This document shows, piece by piece, positions 41,756 through 50,924 of a DNA stretch of 64,000 nucleotides; within the stretch, counting starts at the first letter, position 1; every line of letters starts with the position of its first letter. The translations under genes and the position numbers were made by a program. This DNA comes from Odoribacter sp. Its GTDB lineage: Bacteria > Bacteroidota > Bacteroidia > Bacteroidales > Marinifilaceae. Below the pieces are notes generated by a model. It was not told where the DNA came from, made no database searches, and worked only from the letters and a program-made list of their open reading frames with translations. The DNA lies in NCBI GenBank assembly GCA_020024465.1, contig JAHHTT010000004.1, positions 11,017 through 75,016 on the forward strand. Reading direction: 5' to 3'.

Positions 41756-43897
41756 ATGCTGCAAGATTTTATAACCCTACCGCTGACAAATCCTGTATTG
41801 ATTTTTGCGATGATACTTTTTATTATTTTGCTGGCTCCAGTGGTTTTGCACCGTTTGAGAATACCCGATTTGATAGGATTGATTCTGGCGGGAGCGTTGA
41901 TTGGACCGAATGGTCTGGGCATTATGCTGAGAGACAGCAGTATTGAATTGTTTGGTACTGTCGGACTGCTATACATTATGTTTATTGCAGGCTTGGAGAT
42001 TGATATGGCGGATTTGCGAAAGAATTATGGCAAGACCTTGATATTTGGTGTTTACACATTTTTGATTCCGATGATTGCCGGAACTTTGACAAGTGTCTAT
42101 TTCCTGGAATTTTCTTGGCCTACTTCTATTTTGCTTGCCAGTATGTATGCTTCCCATACATTGATAACCTATCCGATTGTGAGTAAATACGGAATTGCAC
42201 GGAATAGGGTTGTCAGTATTGCAATAGGCGGTACTGTTATAACCTGTATTCTGGCTTTGTTGGTATTAGCTGTAATTGTGGGCATGTCTGTCGGAGAGAT
42301 TAATGAAACTTTTTGGATAAAACTTGGCTTGTCAAGTATTGCTTTTACTGTAATAGTGCTGGTTATTTTTCCCATTGTCGGACGTGCTTTCTTTAAGCGT
42401 TATGATGATTCTGTCGGTCAGTATATTTTTGTATTGGCTTTGGTATTTCTGGCATCCTTTTTAGCGGAAGCTGCCGGTCTGGAAGCCATTATCGGAGCTT
42501 TTTTGGCCGGTCTTGCATTGAATAAATTGATACCGAATACGTCAGCATTGATGAACCGGATCGATTTTGTGGGGAACGCTATTTTCATACCGTTTTTTCT
42601 GATAGGCGTAGGAATGTTAGTTAATGTCAAAACCTTTGCAGCGGGATGGGATGCTTTATTGGTGGCGGGCATGATGTGTGTCATAGCCACTTTAACGAAA
42701 TATGCCGCTGCCTGGTTGACAGAGAAAAATTTTAAGCTGACTCGCGACGAAGGAAGTCTGCTGTTTGGTTTGAGTAATGCGCAGGCAGCGGCTACTTTGG
42801 CTGCTGTATTGATAGGTTATAAAGTGGTGTTGGGAACGGATGCCGATGGTAACTTGATTCGTTTGTTAAACGAAGATGTGTTGAATGGGACAATCATTAT
42901 GATACTTGTGACATGTACGATTGCATCGTTTGTGACTCAAAAAGCGGCACAGAATATAGCAATTGCTGAGGTTAGCGGAAATACTGTCGATGATAATGAT
43001 ATTGAAGAAGAGCGGATATTAATTCCTTTGAGTAATGAAGAGAACGTAGAAGAGCTGATAACATTGGGAGCTGCTATCAAGTCGCGCAGGAATAAAGCCC
43101 ATATGACAGCTGTCAGTATTATCAAGTCGGAAAATAATGACCCTGCAGTTTCCAAACGTTCGGAGATGTTGTTGGAAAAAGCTGTTAAGGTAGCGGCAGC
43201 CACTGACCAGCATATCAGTACCGTATTGCGTTATGATTTAAATATCGTGAATGGAATCCGGAATGTTGCCAAGGAGAATAAAATAACTGATATCGTATTG
43301 GGCTTGCGTACCGGAAAATATATTTCGGGAGAGTTTTTGGGTAAATTGACAGAAGAGGTATTGGCTAAATGTGCGACAACGACAATTGCTTATCGACCTA
43401 TGCAGCCGATTATTACAGTGAAACGGTGTATTATTGTGATACCTGAAGATGCAGAAAAAGAGATCGGATTTCCATATTGGTTGCTGAGTATTTGGAATAT
43501 CGGTAAAAATCTGGGGACTAAATTTATATTCTACGGGCATCAGAATGTGTTGAATATTTTAAAAATGGTGAATGCCAAACATACGATTGATATGGAATGT
43601 AAAGAGTTTACAGATTGGGAGAATTTTTCAGAAGTGGCGAATGCCGTGCAGGATAATGATGCATTGGCTTTGGTTATGAGTCGTCCGGGGTTCCCGTCCT
43701 ATTCGCGACATATGGAATATGTACCGACTTATATAAATAAATATTTTAATACGGTGAACTGTATGTTAATTTATCCTATGCAAATGGGTATCGGTGAGGA
43801 TTCTACTACATTTCATAGTATTTCGATGATTAATCGGGTGGAGAGCATGGAAAGACTGATACAGGTGTTGGGTAAATTGTTTAAGAAGAATAAATGA
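41756..43897 (+). CDS. Cation:proton antiporter with C-terminal USP-like domains
   Basis: 713 residues. Residues 1-395 form a 12-13 helix Na+/H+ exchanger (CPA2-type) domain: LRIPDLIGLILAGALIGPNGLG, LYIMFIAGLEIDMADLRK, an EAAGLEAIIGAFLAGLALN motif in helix 8, and a late SNAQAAATLAAVLIGYK helix. The cytoplasmic remainder (about 425-705) contains two universal-stress-protein-like repeats, as in bacterial Kef/NhaS relatives that respond to nucleotides. It probably exchanges Na+ or K+ for protons across the inner membrane; the ion is unknown. It stands between purA and feoAB with its own gaps. Confidence 0.88.
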   Translation: MLQDFITLPLTNPVLIFAMILFIILLAPVVLHRLRIPDLIGLILAGALIGPNGLGIMLRDSSIELFGTVGLLYIMFIAGLEIDMADLRKNYGKTLIFGVYTFLIPMIAGTLTSVYFLEFSWPTSILLASMYASHTLITYPIVSKYGIARNRVVSIAIGGTVITCILALLVLAVIVGMSVGEINETFWIKLGLSSIAFTVIVLVIFPIVGRAFFKRYDDSVGQYIFVLALVFLASFLAEAAGLEAIIGAFLAGLALNKLIPNTSALMNRIDFVGNAIFIPFFLIGVGMLVNVKTFAAGWDALLVAGMMCVIATLTKYAAAWLTEKNFKLTRDEGSLLFGLSNAQAAATLAAVLIGYKVVLGTDADGNLIRLLNEDVLNGTIIMILVTCTIASFVTQKAAQNIAIAEVSGNTVDDNDIEEERILIPLSNEENVEELITLGAAIKSRRNKAHMTAVSIIKSENNDPAVSKRSEMLLEKAVKVAAATDQHISTVLRYDLNIVNGIRNVAKENKITDIVLGLRTGKYISGEFLGKLTEEVLAKCATTTIAYRPMQPIITVKRCIIVIPEDAEKEIGFPYWLLSIWNIGKNLGTKFIFYGHQNVLNILKMVNAKHTIDMECKEFTDWENFSEVANAVQDNDALALVMSRPGFPSYSRHMEYVPTYINKYFNTVNCMLIYPMQMGIGEDSTTFHSISMINRVESMERLIQVLGKLFKKNK

Positions 43898-43908
43898 CAG
43901 TACAAGCT

Positions 43909-43930
43909 TAATACCTATTTTTAGGTATTA
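43909..43930. promoter_or_regulatory. Palindromic operator upstream of feoAB
   Basis: Perfect 9-base arms TAATACCTA and TAGGTATTA separated by TTTT. Its right arm ends 20 bases before the -7 box at 43951, so it covers the -33 region and could block RNA polymerase. It resembles DtxR/MntR-class dyads more than a Fur box. No T-run follows, so it is unlikely to be the antiporter gene's terminator. Confidence 0.55.
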
Positions 43931-43950
43931 CGATAGCGATGTATATTCTC

Positions 43951-43958
43951 TATCTTTG
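43951..43958 (+). promoter_or_regulatory. -7 promoter element for feoAB
   Basis: Perfect TATCTTTG followed by CAG, 20 bases before the feoAB start codon. Confidence 0.6.
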
Positions 43959-43977
43959 CAGATAAATACGAGAAATA

Positions 43978-46344
43978 ATGGATAATAGTTATTTGAAACT
44001 TTCGGATATCGCAACAGGGGATGAGTGTGTAATTATTAAAGTGCATGGGCATGGCAGTTTTCGTAATAGAATAGTGGAGATGGGATTTGTGAAGGGAGAA
44101 AAGGTTTTGGTGATTAAAAATGCCCCTTTACATGACCCTATAGAATATAAATTGATGGATAGTCACATATCCTTGAGAAGGAGTGAGGCGTCTCTGATTG
44201 AGGTGGTGCGTATTTCCGGAGAGGTGTCCGGAGGATTTAATGGAACGTTTACCGAGGATGAGATTGCACGGGAAGTGTATGAAAAATCGCAGACAATCAA
44301 TATCGCTTTGGTGGGGAATCCTAATAGCGGAAAGACTTCTTTGTTCAATCGGGCTACGGGTTTGCGGGAAAAGGTGGGCAACTATAGCGGCGTTACGGTG
44401 GATGCTAAACAAGGAGTTATACACCATAAAGGTTATACAATCAATCTGATAGATTTGCCCGGCACCTATTCTTTGACAGAATATTCTGCTGAAGAAGTAT
44501 ATGTTAGAGAGTATATCACCATACATCATCCTGATCTTGTATTGAATGTTGTCGATGCCTCAAATCTGGAGCGTAATCTTTTTTTGACTACTCAGTTAAT
44601 TGATATGAATATTCGTGTCGTAATGGCATTGAACATGTATGATGAATTGCTTGCCGGTGGGGCCGAATTGAATTATGCTTACCTGGGACAATTAATGGGA
44701 ATACCCATTATTCCGACCACAGCATCGCGGGGTATCGGTATTGCCGAGGTGTTGGATAAAATTATTGAGGTATTTGAAGACAAGGCGAAAGAAGTCCGGC
44801 ATGTGCATATTAATTATGGGCAGGAAATTGAAGATTCAATTAGCCGGATAAAAGCAATTGTCGTATCGAACAAGGATATTACGGATATGTATGTTCCGAG
44901 ATATGTATCTATTAAACTTCTTGAAAATGACAGAATCATGCAGAAACAACTGCATTCCGTGCCGAATTATGAACAGATAATATCTGTGGCTGATAAGGAA
45001 ATTCTGCAATTGGAGAAAGAGTATAAAGAAGATGCTAAAACGGTTATTACGAATGCTAAATATGGATTTATCCGTGGGGCTTTACAGGAAACTTATAATC
45101 CGGGAGAAAAAGATAAACGCCAGTTGACCAATGCCATTGATGCTTTGCTTACCCATCAGTGGTTGGGATTTCCATTTTTGATATTCTTTATGTGGCTGAC
45201 ATTTCAAGTGACCTTTTCCTTGGGAAATTATCCGATGGATTGGATTGATATGGGAGTGGCAGCATTGGGAGAGTGGGTGGCAGGCATTCTGCCGGAAGGT
45301 CCATTGAATGATTTGTTGGTGAACGGTATTATTGCCGGAGTGGGGGGTGTCATTGTTTTTTTGCCCAATATTCTGATTCTCTTTTTTTTTATTTCTTTGA
45401 TGGAAGATACAGGATATATGGCGAGAGCAGCTTTTATAATGGATCGGCTGATGCATAAGATCGGTTTGCATGGCAAGTCATTTATTCCTTTGCTGATAGG
45501 TTTTGGTTGTAATGTGCCGGCAATTATGGCAACCCGTACTTTAGAGAGCAGACGAGACCGTATCATCACGATGCTTATAACTCCTTTTATGTCATGCAGT
45601 GCCCGTTTGCCGGTTTATATTTTATTGGTGGCAGCTTTCTTCTCGAAAAATCAAGGTTTGGTGCTGGTGTCTGTTTATTTTATAGGTATTGTTGTGGCAG
45701 TATTGACTGCCTTATTGATGAAAAAGACACTTTTTAAAAATTCGTCAGAGCCTTTTGTTATGGAGTTGCCTCCTTATCGAATGCCTACGATGCGGAATAT
45801 TCTGATTCATATGTGGGAGAAAGCAGGGCAATATTTACGGAAAATGGGGACGATTATATTAATGGCTTCCATATTGATCTGGGCTTTAGGCTATTTCCCG
45901 TTGGATAGAAATGCAGAGGCTGATTCGTCAGATCATTTGGAACAATCATATATTGGCAGAATGGGACGTTTTATAGAACCGGGACTGGCGCCTTTGGGTT
46001 TTGACTGGAAAATGGGAGTCAGTATTGTAACCGGTTTGGCTGCTAAGGAGATAGTCGTCAGCTCTATGGGTATTTTATATCATGTTCCGGATGCAGAGGA
46101 GAATACCCAAGGATTGGTAGATAGTTTGAAAAGTCAAGTGGACAGTCAGGGGAATCATATTTTTAGCCCTTTGGTGGCCTATGGTTTTATGCTTTTTATT
46201 TTGATATACTTTCCTTGTATGGCTGTGATAGCAGCTATTAAGAAAGAAGCAGGCTGGCGGTGGGCATTGTTTACTGTATTTTATACTACAGGACTGGCAT
46301 GGATCGTTTCTTTTTGTGTATATCAAATTGGTAGTATGTTTTAA
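43978..46344 (+). CDS. feoB: Ferrous iron transporter, FeoA-FeoB fusion
   Basis: 788-residue GTP-dependent ferrous iron importer of the inner membrane. Residues 1-76 are a FeoA SH3-like domain (LKLSDIATGDECVIIKVHGHG). The G domain follows: G1 GNPNSGKT (113-120), G2 in YSGVTVDAK, G3 DLPGTYSL, G4 NMYDE (the usual NxxD). Then comes the membrane region with the two Gate motifs (FLPNILILFFFISLMEDTGYMARAAF and FGCNVPAIMATRTLESRRDRIITMLITPFMSCSARLPVY, each in parts). FeoA-FeoB fusions are common in Bacteroidetes. The stop is 3 bases before a small Cys-rich gene. Confidence 0.95.
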   Translation: MDNSYLKLSDIATGDECVIIKVHGHGSFRNRIVEMGFVKGEKVLVIKNAPLHDPIEYKLMDSHISLRRSEASLIEVVRISGEVSGGFNGTFTEDEIAREVYEKSQTINIALVGNPNSGKTSLFNRATGLREKVGNYSGVTVDAKQGVIHHKGYTINLIDLPGTYSLTEYSAEEVYVREYITIHHPDLVLNVVDASNLERNLFLTTQLIDMNIRVVMALNMYDELLAGGAELNYAYLGQLMGIPIIPTTASRGIGIAEVLDKIIEVFEDKAKEVRHVHINYGQEIEDSISRIKAIVVSNKDITDMYVPRYVSIKLLENDRIMQKQLHSVPNYEQIISVADKEILQLEKEYKEDAKTVITNAKYGFIRGALQETYNPGEKDKRQLTNAIDALLTHQWLGFPFLIFFMWLTFQVTFSLGNYPMDWIDMGVAALGEWVAGILPEGPLNDLLVNGIIAGVGGVIVFLPNILILFFFISLMEDTGYMARAAFIMDRLMHKIGLHGKSFIPLLIGFGCNVPAIMATRTLESRRDRIITMLITPFMSCSARLPVYILLVAAFFSKNQGLVLVSVYFIGIVVAVLTALLMKKTLFKNSSEPFVMELPPYRMPTMRNILIHMWEKAGQYLRKMGTIILMASILIWALGYFPLDRNAEADSSDHLEQSYIGRMGRFIEPGLAPLGFDWKMGVSIVTGLAAKEIVVSSMGILYHVPDAEENTQGLVDSLKSQVDSQGNHIFSPLVAYGFMLFILIYFPCMAVIAAIKKEAGWRWALFTVFYTTGLAWIVSFCVYQIGSMF

Positions 46345-46347
46345 GAG

Positions 46348-46524
46348 ATGGAACAGAAGATAATTGTATATATTATTATAGGAATCGCAGTCATGGGTGC
46401 TTTGCGTTTTTGCTACAGAAAATTGAAAGCATTCAAGAAAAATAAAGTTTGTGAAGACTGCCGTTCATGTCCTCTGAAGAATAAGTGCAAAATGGAAAAA
46501 AATAATAGTTCCTGTTGTCATTGA
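46348..46524 (+). CDS. FeoB-associated Cys-rich membrane protein
   Basis: 58 residues: a single membrane helix (IIVYIIIGIAVMGALRF) and a cytoplasmic tail with seven Cys, CEDCRSCPLKNKC plus a terminal CCH, and one more Cys at the helix end. It follows feoAB by 3 bases and is surely co-transcribed. Such small proteins accompany FeoB in many anaerobes and are thought to act in place of FeoC, perhaps binding iron or an Fe-S cluster. The reading frame is short but its placement and composition are convincing. Confidence 0.85.
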   Translation: MEQKIIVYIIIGIAVMGALRFCYRKLKAFKKNKVCEDCRSCPLKNKCKMEKNNSSCCH

Positions 46525-46536
46525 CATAGGAGCTAT
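46503..46536. terminator. Possible bidirectional terminator between convergent genes
   Basis: Near-perfect inverted repeat (AATAGTTCCT against AGGAGCTATT, with an inner TGTCA/TGACA) in the 16-base gap between the Cys-rich gene and the convergent gene at 46541. It overlaps the end of the former. Confidence 0.4.
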
Positions 46537-46540
46537 TATC

Positions 46541-47287
46541 TTAGAATAGTTTCAATGTGATTCGTTCAGCTTCTTTGCGACGTCGAATTCGTTCTTTTTC
46601 TCCTTTGCGGAAAACATATACCAAGCCGTATTCTTCACATTGTTTCCGCTTTTCTTCTTCATCCGGGAGGTTTTCAAAGTGATGTTCAATTTCATTCCAT
46701 AATTCAAGAATGAGAGTATCGGCCTCTGTTCTATATTGTGCTACATTATAACTTTCGCGGGCTGTGTTTGTCTGAAATTGTTTTTGGCGGGTGTAGTGTT
46801 CTTTGAAATTTTCAAAGTTTACTCGTACCAAGGCAATGGTTGGATTGTAGATGATATTACCATCTCGTTTAAGAGTACGTTCTTGGTCTCCTTTAATAAT
46901 TTTTTCACCCCATTCTAACAAATCCTGCTCTGTTAAAAGCGGTGGAACTTTGGAGTTTTTTTCATCCAATCCGTAATAAGTTCTGACAGATGGTTTCATT
47001 TCGCCTCGAGCTATACAAAAATTCAGCACTTGTATGAAATGAGAAATATATAAACGAGCTTTTTTTGTATATTCAGAAAATTTAGGACTATTGTCAAATT
47101 GTTTCTCTTTTGCCAAATTTGAGGTCTGTATCGCTACTTCGAATTTGGGTAAAAAGAATTCAATCTTTTGTTTTAAAGCAAAAGAATATGCGATTGTATC
47201 TATTTCAAGGTTTTGTCCTTTGGCTAAAGCGCCCTTTAAAGCTCTGATTCTTGCCGCATCTGTATTGGGTAATCTTCTGTAAGGCAT
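46541..47287 (-). CDS. Conserved protein of unknown function
   Basis: 248-residue soluble protein without signal peptide or membrane segment. It is helical and rich in charged residues. Notable stretches are MPYRRLPNTDAARIRALK at the N-terminus, ARLYISHFIQVLNFCIARGEM, and a very basic C-terminal region KGEKERIRRRKEAERITLKLF. No enzymatic motif or named family was recognised. I have the impression that similar proteins occur throughout Bacteroidales, but cannot check. It is convergent with feoAB and apart from the transglycosylase gene, so the context gives no hint. Confidence 0.75.
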   Translation of the reverse strand: MPYRRLPNTDAARIRALKGALAKGQNLEIDTIAYSFALKQKIEFFLPKFEVAIQTSNLAKEKQFDNSPKFSEYTKKARLYISHFIQVLNFCIARGEMKPSVRTYYGLDEKNSKVPPLLTEQDLLEWGEKIIKGDQERTLKRDGNIIYNPTIALVRVNFENFKEHYTRQKQFQTNTARESYNVAQYRTEADTLILELWNEIEHHFENLPDEEEKRKQCEEYGLVYVFRKGEKERIRRRKEAERITLKLF

Positions 47288-47390
47288 GAATTTATATTTT
47301 TATGATAATTAGAAATTCTTCCAATGCGAAGATAGTGAAAATAAACAATTGAAACAATATTCGTAAAATCGTTTCAAACAACTTTATATT

Positions 47391-48779
47391 TTACTGTTTT
47401 ATGCTTTTGTAGTTATTGTATATATTCATGACCCGACGGACGTATCGGTAGGTTTGCGGGCCATTGCAATAGCCATTTTTTGCTAAAGAATCTTGATAAT
47501 ATTGTTTTTCATTTTTGTGCAGCATGTAGAAATCTACGTTGTTATCCCATCGGAGGGGGTCTTTACCATATTTTTGAGTTAATCTAATGGCATCAAGTAC
47601 ATGTCCCGGACCAGCATTGTACGAAGCGAGTATGAATTTAATACGTTCATTGGGATTTGGAATGTAAGAGGAAAGGTATTTATCCAAATATTTAAGGTAG
47701 GAAACTCCTGTATAGATGTTACTGTCCGGACGGAAATAGTCAAAAACATGAAAGTGTTTGGCTGTTTCTGGAATGATTTGCATCAGACCATAGGCTCCAA
47801 ACGGAGATTCTGCTTCGGGATTGAATTCGGATTCCGTAAAAACAATGGCGGCTAATAATCGCCAATCCCACCCCAAGCGTTTGTTCTCTTTTTTTAGCAG
47901 TTCGTCATAATGAGAAATTTTGCCTTCTCGGAGCAGGGCATATTTGGATTTATTGCCAATGGCAGATTTATTATTATTGAAATAGCGTTTATAAAGATAT
48001 TGTAATTTCCCTTCTTGTCTGATTTTTTGTAGCCACTGGTTGATTTCGTCGGTTAATAGATCTGCTTCTATATTGGTGGCCCAAGATACAGATATGTTAT
48101 TTTTCACTTTAGTAGCAAAGTCTATGTTTTTCATCGAAAAACCGGTAGCTTGGGCTATGTTTTCATTAACGATGGTATAGTTTATGATTCCGGTTTCAAC
48201 CAAATGTAACAGGTCTTCGTTAAAACTTTGCTCTATTTCACGTATATGAATCCGAATATTGAGCGAATCTTCCAATTTTTCCAGAGTCTTTTTGTAGGCC
48301 GGAAAATTTTTGGGGATAAAGACTTCTTTACCGTTTAACTTGGCTAAGTTTTCAATCGGAAGGTGGTTTTTGTTTTGTACTAATACTTCGTTTGTGGAAA
48401 AAAAAGGATGGCAAAATTGTAATTTTTCCAATCGTTCAGGGGTAGGAGTCATACTGATTGCCAACAAGTCGTATTTGTCATGCTGAAGGTGGTGTATGGC
48501 AGAATCCGGATTGTTGTTGATTTCTATAATTTGTAGATCAACCATCAGATAGTCGGCAAAATCTTTGGCTAATTCGTAATGGAAACCGCGAGTGACACCT
48601 TGATAAATGTAAAAGTCGGTTGTGTTGTAGAAAGTGGATATATTTAAAGTCCCTCGTGTTAAGATTTTTTCCAGACGGGATGGTTCCGGAAGGATCATTT
48701 CGGAAGATGTAGTATAGGTAATATTGCACCCTATACATAATAATATGCTTATATATATGGCAATTCTTTTGAATGTCAT
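47391..48779 (-). CDS. Membrane-bound lytic transglycosylase (MltF-like) with solute-binding domain
   Basis: 462-residue lipoprotein (signal with lipobox CIGC, Cys about 18). The N-terminal half (about 35-280) is a family 3 solute-binding domain (GTLNISTFYNTTDFYIYQGVTRGFHYELAKDFA, in parts). The C-terminal part (about 295-455) is an SLT lytic transglycosylase domain: LLAAIVFTESEFNPEAESPFGAYGLMQIIPETA with the catalytic Glu of TESEF, and ASYNAGPGHVLDA. This is the MltF architecture: cleavage of peptidoglycan glycan strands, modulated by a muropeptide-sensing domain. It is followed upstream by the porin gene, 27 bases away on the same strand. Confidence 0.93.
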   Translation of the reverse strand: MTFKRIAIYISILLCIGCNITYTTSSEMILPEPSRLEKILTRGTLNISTFYNTTDFYIYQGVTRGFHYELAKDFADYLMVDLQIIEINNNPDSAIHHLQHDKYDLLAISMTPTPERLEKLQFCHPFFSTNEVLVQNKNHLPIENLAKLNGKEVFIPKNFPAYKKTLEKLEDSLNIRIHIREIEQSFNEDLLHLVETGIINYTIVNENIAQATGFSMKNIDFATKVKNNISVSWATNIEADLLTDEINQWLQKIRQEGKLQYLYKRYFNNNKSAIGNKSKYALLREGKISHYDELLKKENKRLGWDWRLLAAIVFTESEFNPEAESPFGAYGLMQIIPETAKHFHVFDYFRPDSNIYTGVSYLKYLDKYLSSYIPNPNERIKFILASYNAGPGHVLDAIRLTQKYGKDPLRWDNNVDFYMLHKNEKQYYQDSLAKNGYCNGPQTYRYVRRVMNIYNNYKSIKQ

Positions 48780-48806
48780 TTTGTAAAAATAGAAAAAATA
48801 AACTGA

Positions 48807-50777
48807 TTAATCAAAGAAATCCCATTGAATGCCGAATTTTAACATTGCAGGGTTAATCGGATAATCCGCAGCACTAAAGAAATTACCATGTTGTTTGATA
48901 TGGAAATTTACATGTTCGTATTTGACAAAAATATGTGCCCGTTTTATTTTTAAATTCAAAAATACATCTGCTTTGGGGTAATTTCCAGTTTTATGCTCCC
49001 GCTGATTATGGAATTGCATAATGGCTGGAGCATAGTTGTCGGCATAAAATCCTGTATTATAATACAAATCGAAACCGATTTGTAGCTGTAGTGCATTTTT
49101 GAAAAGATAGTTCTGATAGTAATTGTGTGAATATAATGCAATGGCAGGGAGGGAAAGAATGTCTTCTTGTGTACTTTTCTGGAAATAGACAGATTGGTCG
49201 AAATAAAAATGACCTGTACGGAATACTTCTTTTGCCCAAGCGGATAATATAATCAAAGTTTTACCGGTTTGTTGTGGCATAATTGTGGAGTCGAAATAGA
49301 CATGGCTGAAAATATTTGTGAAGCCGATACCTAATTCTGTCCGTAGGCGTTTGTTGATATACCGTCCTTCCAAATTGATTGTTTTGACAGCTTTGAAGTC
49401 ATTGTCCCAAATATTATGGTTGCCGATATAAAAATTTAGAAATGGATTGACACTTTGTAATTCTATTTTAACATCAGCTTTTAACAGGCTGTTTTTGTTT
49501 CTGTTGAGGGCTTGGCTGATGAATCCGTCGACTTTAAAATTCCCGGCATAATATCCTATTATGCCGATGCGTCCTGCAATATCATAATTCAGCATGGCAT
49601 TTGTATCCATATTGAAGATACCGGCAGTAATGTATGTACCCATGTAATTTTTGCTACCACTTTTGGTATTGCGGGTAATTGTATCAAAATCAACCTGTTG
49701 GTCGTATTTGTCCTTTTTGAAATCCAGCCCGGTATAAATACCCGGCAGATATTTATATTTAGGATGTTCATTTACGATGAATTTTGCAGAGATGTCTATC
49801 ATCCTGCTTTTATAGTGGTCAGAGGTTTGAGTGCTGTCAATATAGGTATGTCGATAGAAGCCAAAGTTGATACTTTCTTCTTCAAATTTGTGACGATTAT
49901 TTTGTGTCCGGATATTGAGCACAGCTTTCGCGGGGTAGAGTTCTGTCGTGTCTTTGCCATTGATTACCTGTTTGGGCTTTCCAATGTTGTATTGTCCCTG
50001 TAGATTGAAATTTATAATTCGAAAAGTATTGTAAACTTCATCCTGACCTAACCAGGTCTGAATATTTTCTGCCTTTTCAGTTGAGTCTGTGACATAAGAA
50101 CGATCTTGAATACCTCCATTTTCACGAATCTCACCTTTGTGTTGATCAAACATAAAAGAAGTTGTGATTCTGTTGTGTTCGTAAGATGAAAAAAGAGAAA
50201 AATTGGATATTTTGCTTTTTTGATTAGCATACCGCCCGTCGCTTGAAATGAGGTGATAGCGGGCACCAATATTCCAAAAAGGGTTGATATTTTGTGAGTG
50301 CCAGACGTCAATCATGTTTTCTGCCTTACCTTTTCCTCCTCCGGTGAAATACTTAAGCCGAGTATAAGGGGTGGTGGTATTGAAATGAACGAGATCTTCT
50401 GGCATAAAGAGAAAGCTGCGCAGATAGGTCAAAGGGTAAAAATCTTCAATTTCGTTTCTTTCTATGAAAATATTGGATTCGTAAGGCGAAGGAAAATTAC
50501 CCAAGTATGTATTTGAAATACTTCTTTTGAAAATATCATTGAAATTGTGAATGCCGTCTTGTAATGTATCTAATAGAATTTCTTGCGAATACACGCCATT
50601 ACGCATCCATTTCCAAGTGTATCTGTAGTGAGGAATATTCTCTTGGGGTATGGAATCTCGCGCCGGCTCTTGCATTCCAGACTCGCTGCTGTAAGAGTTG
50701 TAATCATCAAATTCGCTCTGTGCCAAACAAATAAGATGTAATATGGTCAATATGAATATGCCGATAATTTTTTTCAT
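48807..50777 (-). CDS. Putative outer membrane porin (Porin_10-like)
   Basis: About 656 residues from MKKIIGIFILTILHLICLAQ, a proper signal peptide; six extra codons exist upstream (from 50795). The mature protein is an alternating-residue beta-barrel with many aromatic girdle residues and ends in Phe-Asp (GIQWDFFD). The N-terminal region has a Tyr/Ser-rich segment. The pattern fits the large Bacteroidetes putative porin family. The -7 promoter element lies only 6 bases before the ATG, so the mRNA may be nearly leaderless. It is divergent from glnS. Confidence 0.82.
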   Translation of the reverse strand: MKKIIGIFILTILHLICLAQSEFDDYNSYSSESGMQEPARDSIPQENIPHYRYTWKWMRNGVYSQEILLDTLQDGIHNFNDIFKRSISNTYLGNFPSPYESNIFIERNEIEDFYPLTYLRSFLFMPEDLVHFNTTTPYTRLKYFTGGGKGKAENMIDVWHSQNINPFWNIGARYHLISSDGRYANQKSKISNFSLFSSYEHNRITTSFMFDQHKGEIRENGGIQDRSYVTDSTEKAENIQTWLGQDEVYNTFRIINFNLQGQYNIGKPKQVINGKDTTELYPAKAVLNIRTQNNRHKFEEESINFGFYRHTYIDSTQTSDHYKSRMIDISAKFIVNEHPKYKYLPGIYTGLDFKKDKYDQQVDFDTITRNTKSGSKNYMGTYITAGIFNMDTNAMLNYDIAGRIGIIGYYAGNFKVDGFISQALNRNKNSLLKADVKIELQSVNPFLNFYIGNHNIWDNDFKAVKTINLEGRYINKRLRTELGIGFTNIFSHVYFDSTIMPQQTGKTLIILSAWAKEVFRTGHFYFDQSVYFQKSTQEDILSLPAIALYSHNYYQNYLFKNALQLQIGFDLYYNTGFYADNYAPAIMQFHNQREHKTGNYPKADVFLNLKIKRAHIFVKYEHVNFHIKQHGNFFSAADYPINPAMLKFGIQWDFFD

Positions 50778-50782
50778 CGCTG

Positions 50783-50790
50783 CAAATATA
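50783..50790 (-). promoter_or_regulatory. -7 promoter element for the porin gene
   Basis: Perfect TATATTTG on the minus strand, followed by CAGCG and then the start codon. The predicted transcript would begin at or within a few bases of the ATG. Confidence 0.5.
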
Positions 50791-50820
50791 CGCAAACTTT
50801 TAAAACTCTCATAAATTAGT

Positions 50821-50828
50821 TACTTTTG
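50821..50828 (+). promoter_or_regulatory. -7 promoter element for glnS
   Basis: Perfect TACTTTTG, 96 bases before the glnS start, divergent from the porin promoter. Confidence 0.5.
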
Positions 50829-50924
50829 TACCCTCAGAAAATGAGTTTTTGAAATACAGGGGAGGAGGTTGTTACGGATGCTTCGCTTTCGTGGATTTTG
50901 TAGACTTTGTAAAAAAAGATATTT

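Noticed and set aside
43909..43930. The palindrome before feoAB as terminator of the antiporter gene
   Set aside because: No T-run follows the second arm on either strand, and its position relative to the -7 box fits an operator better.
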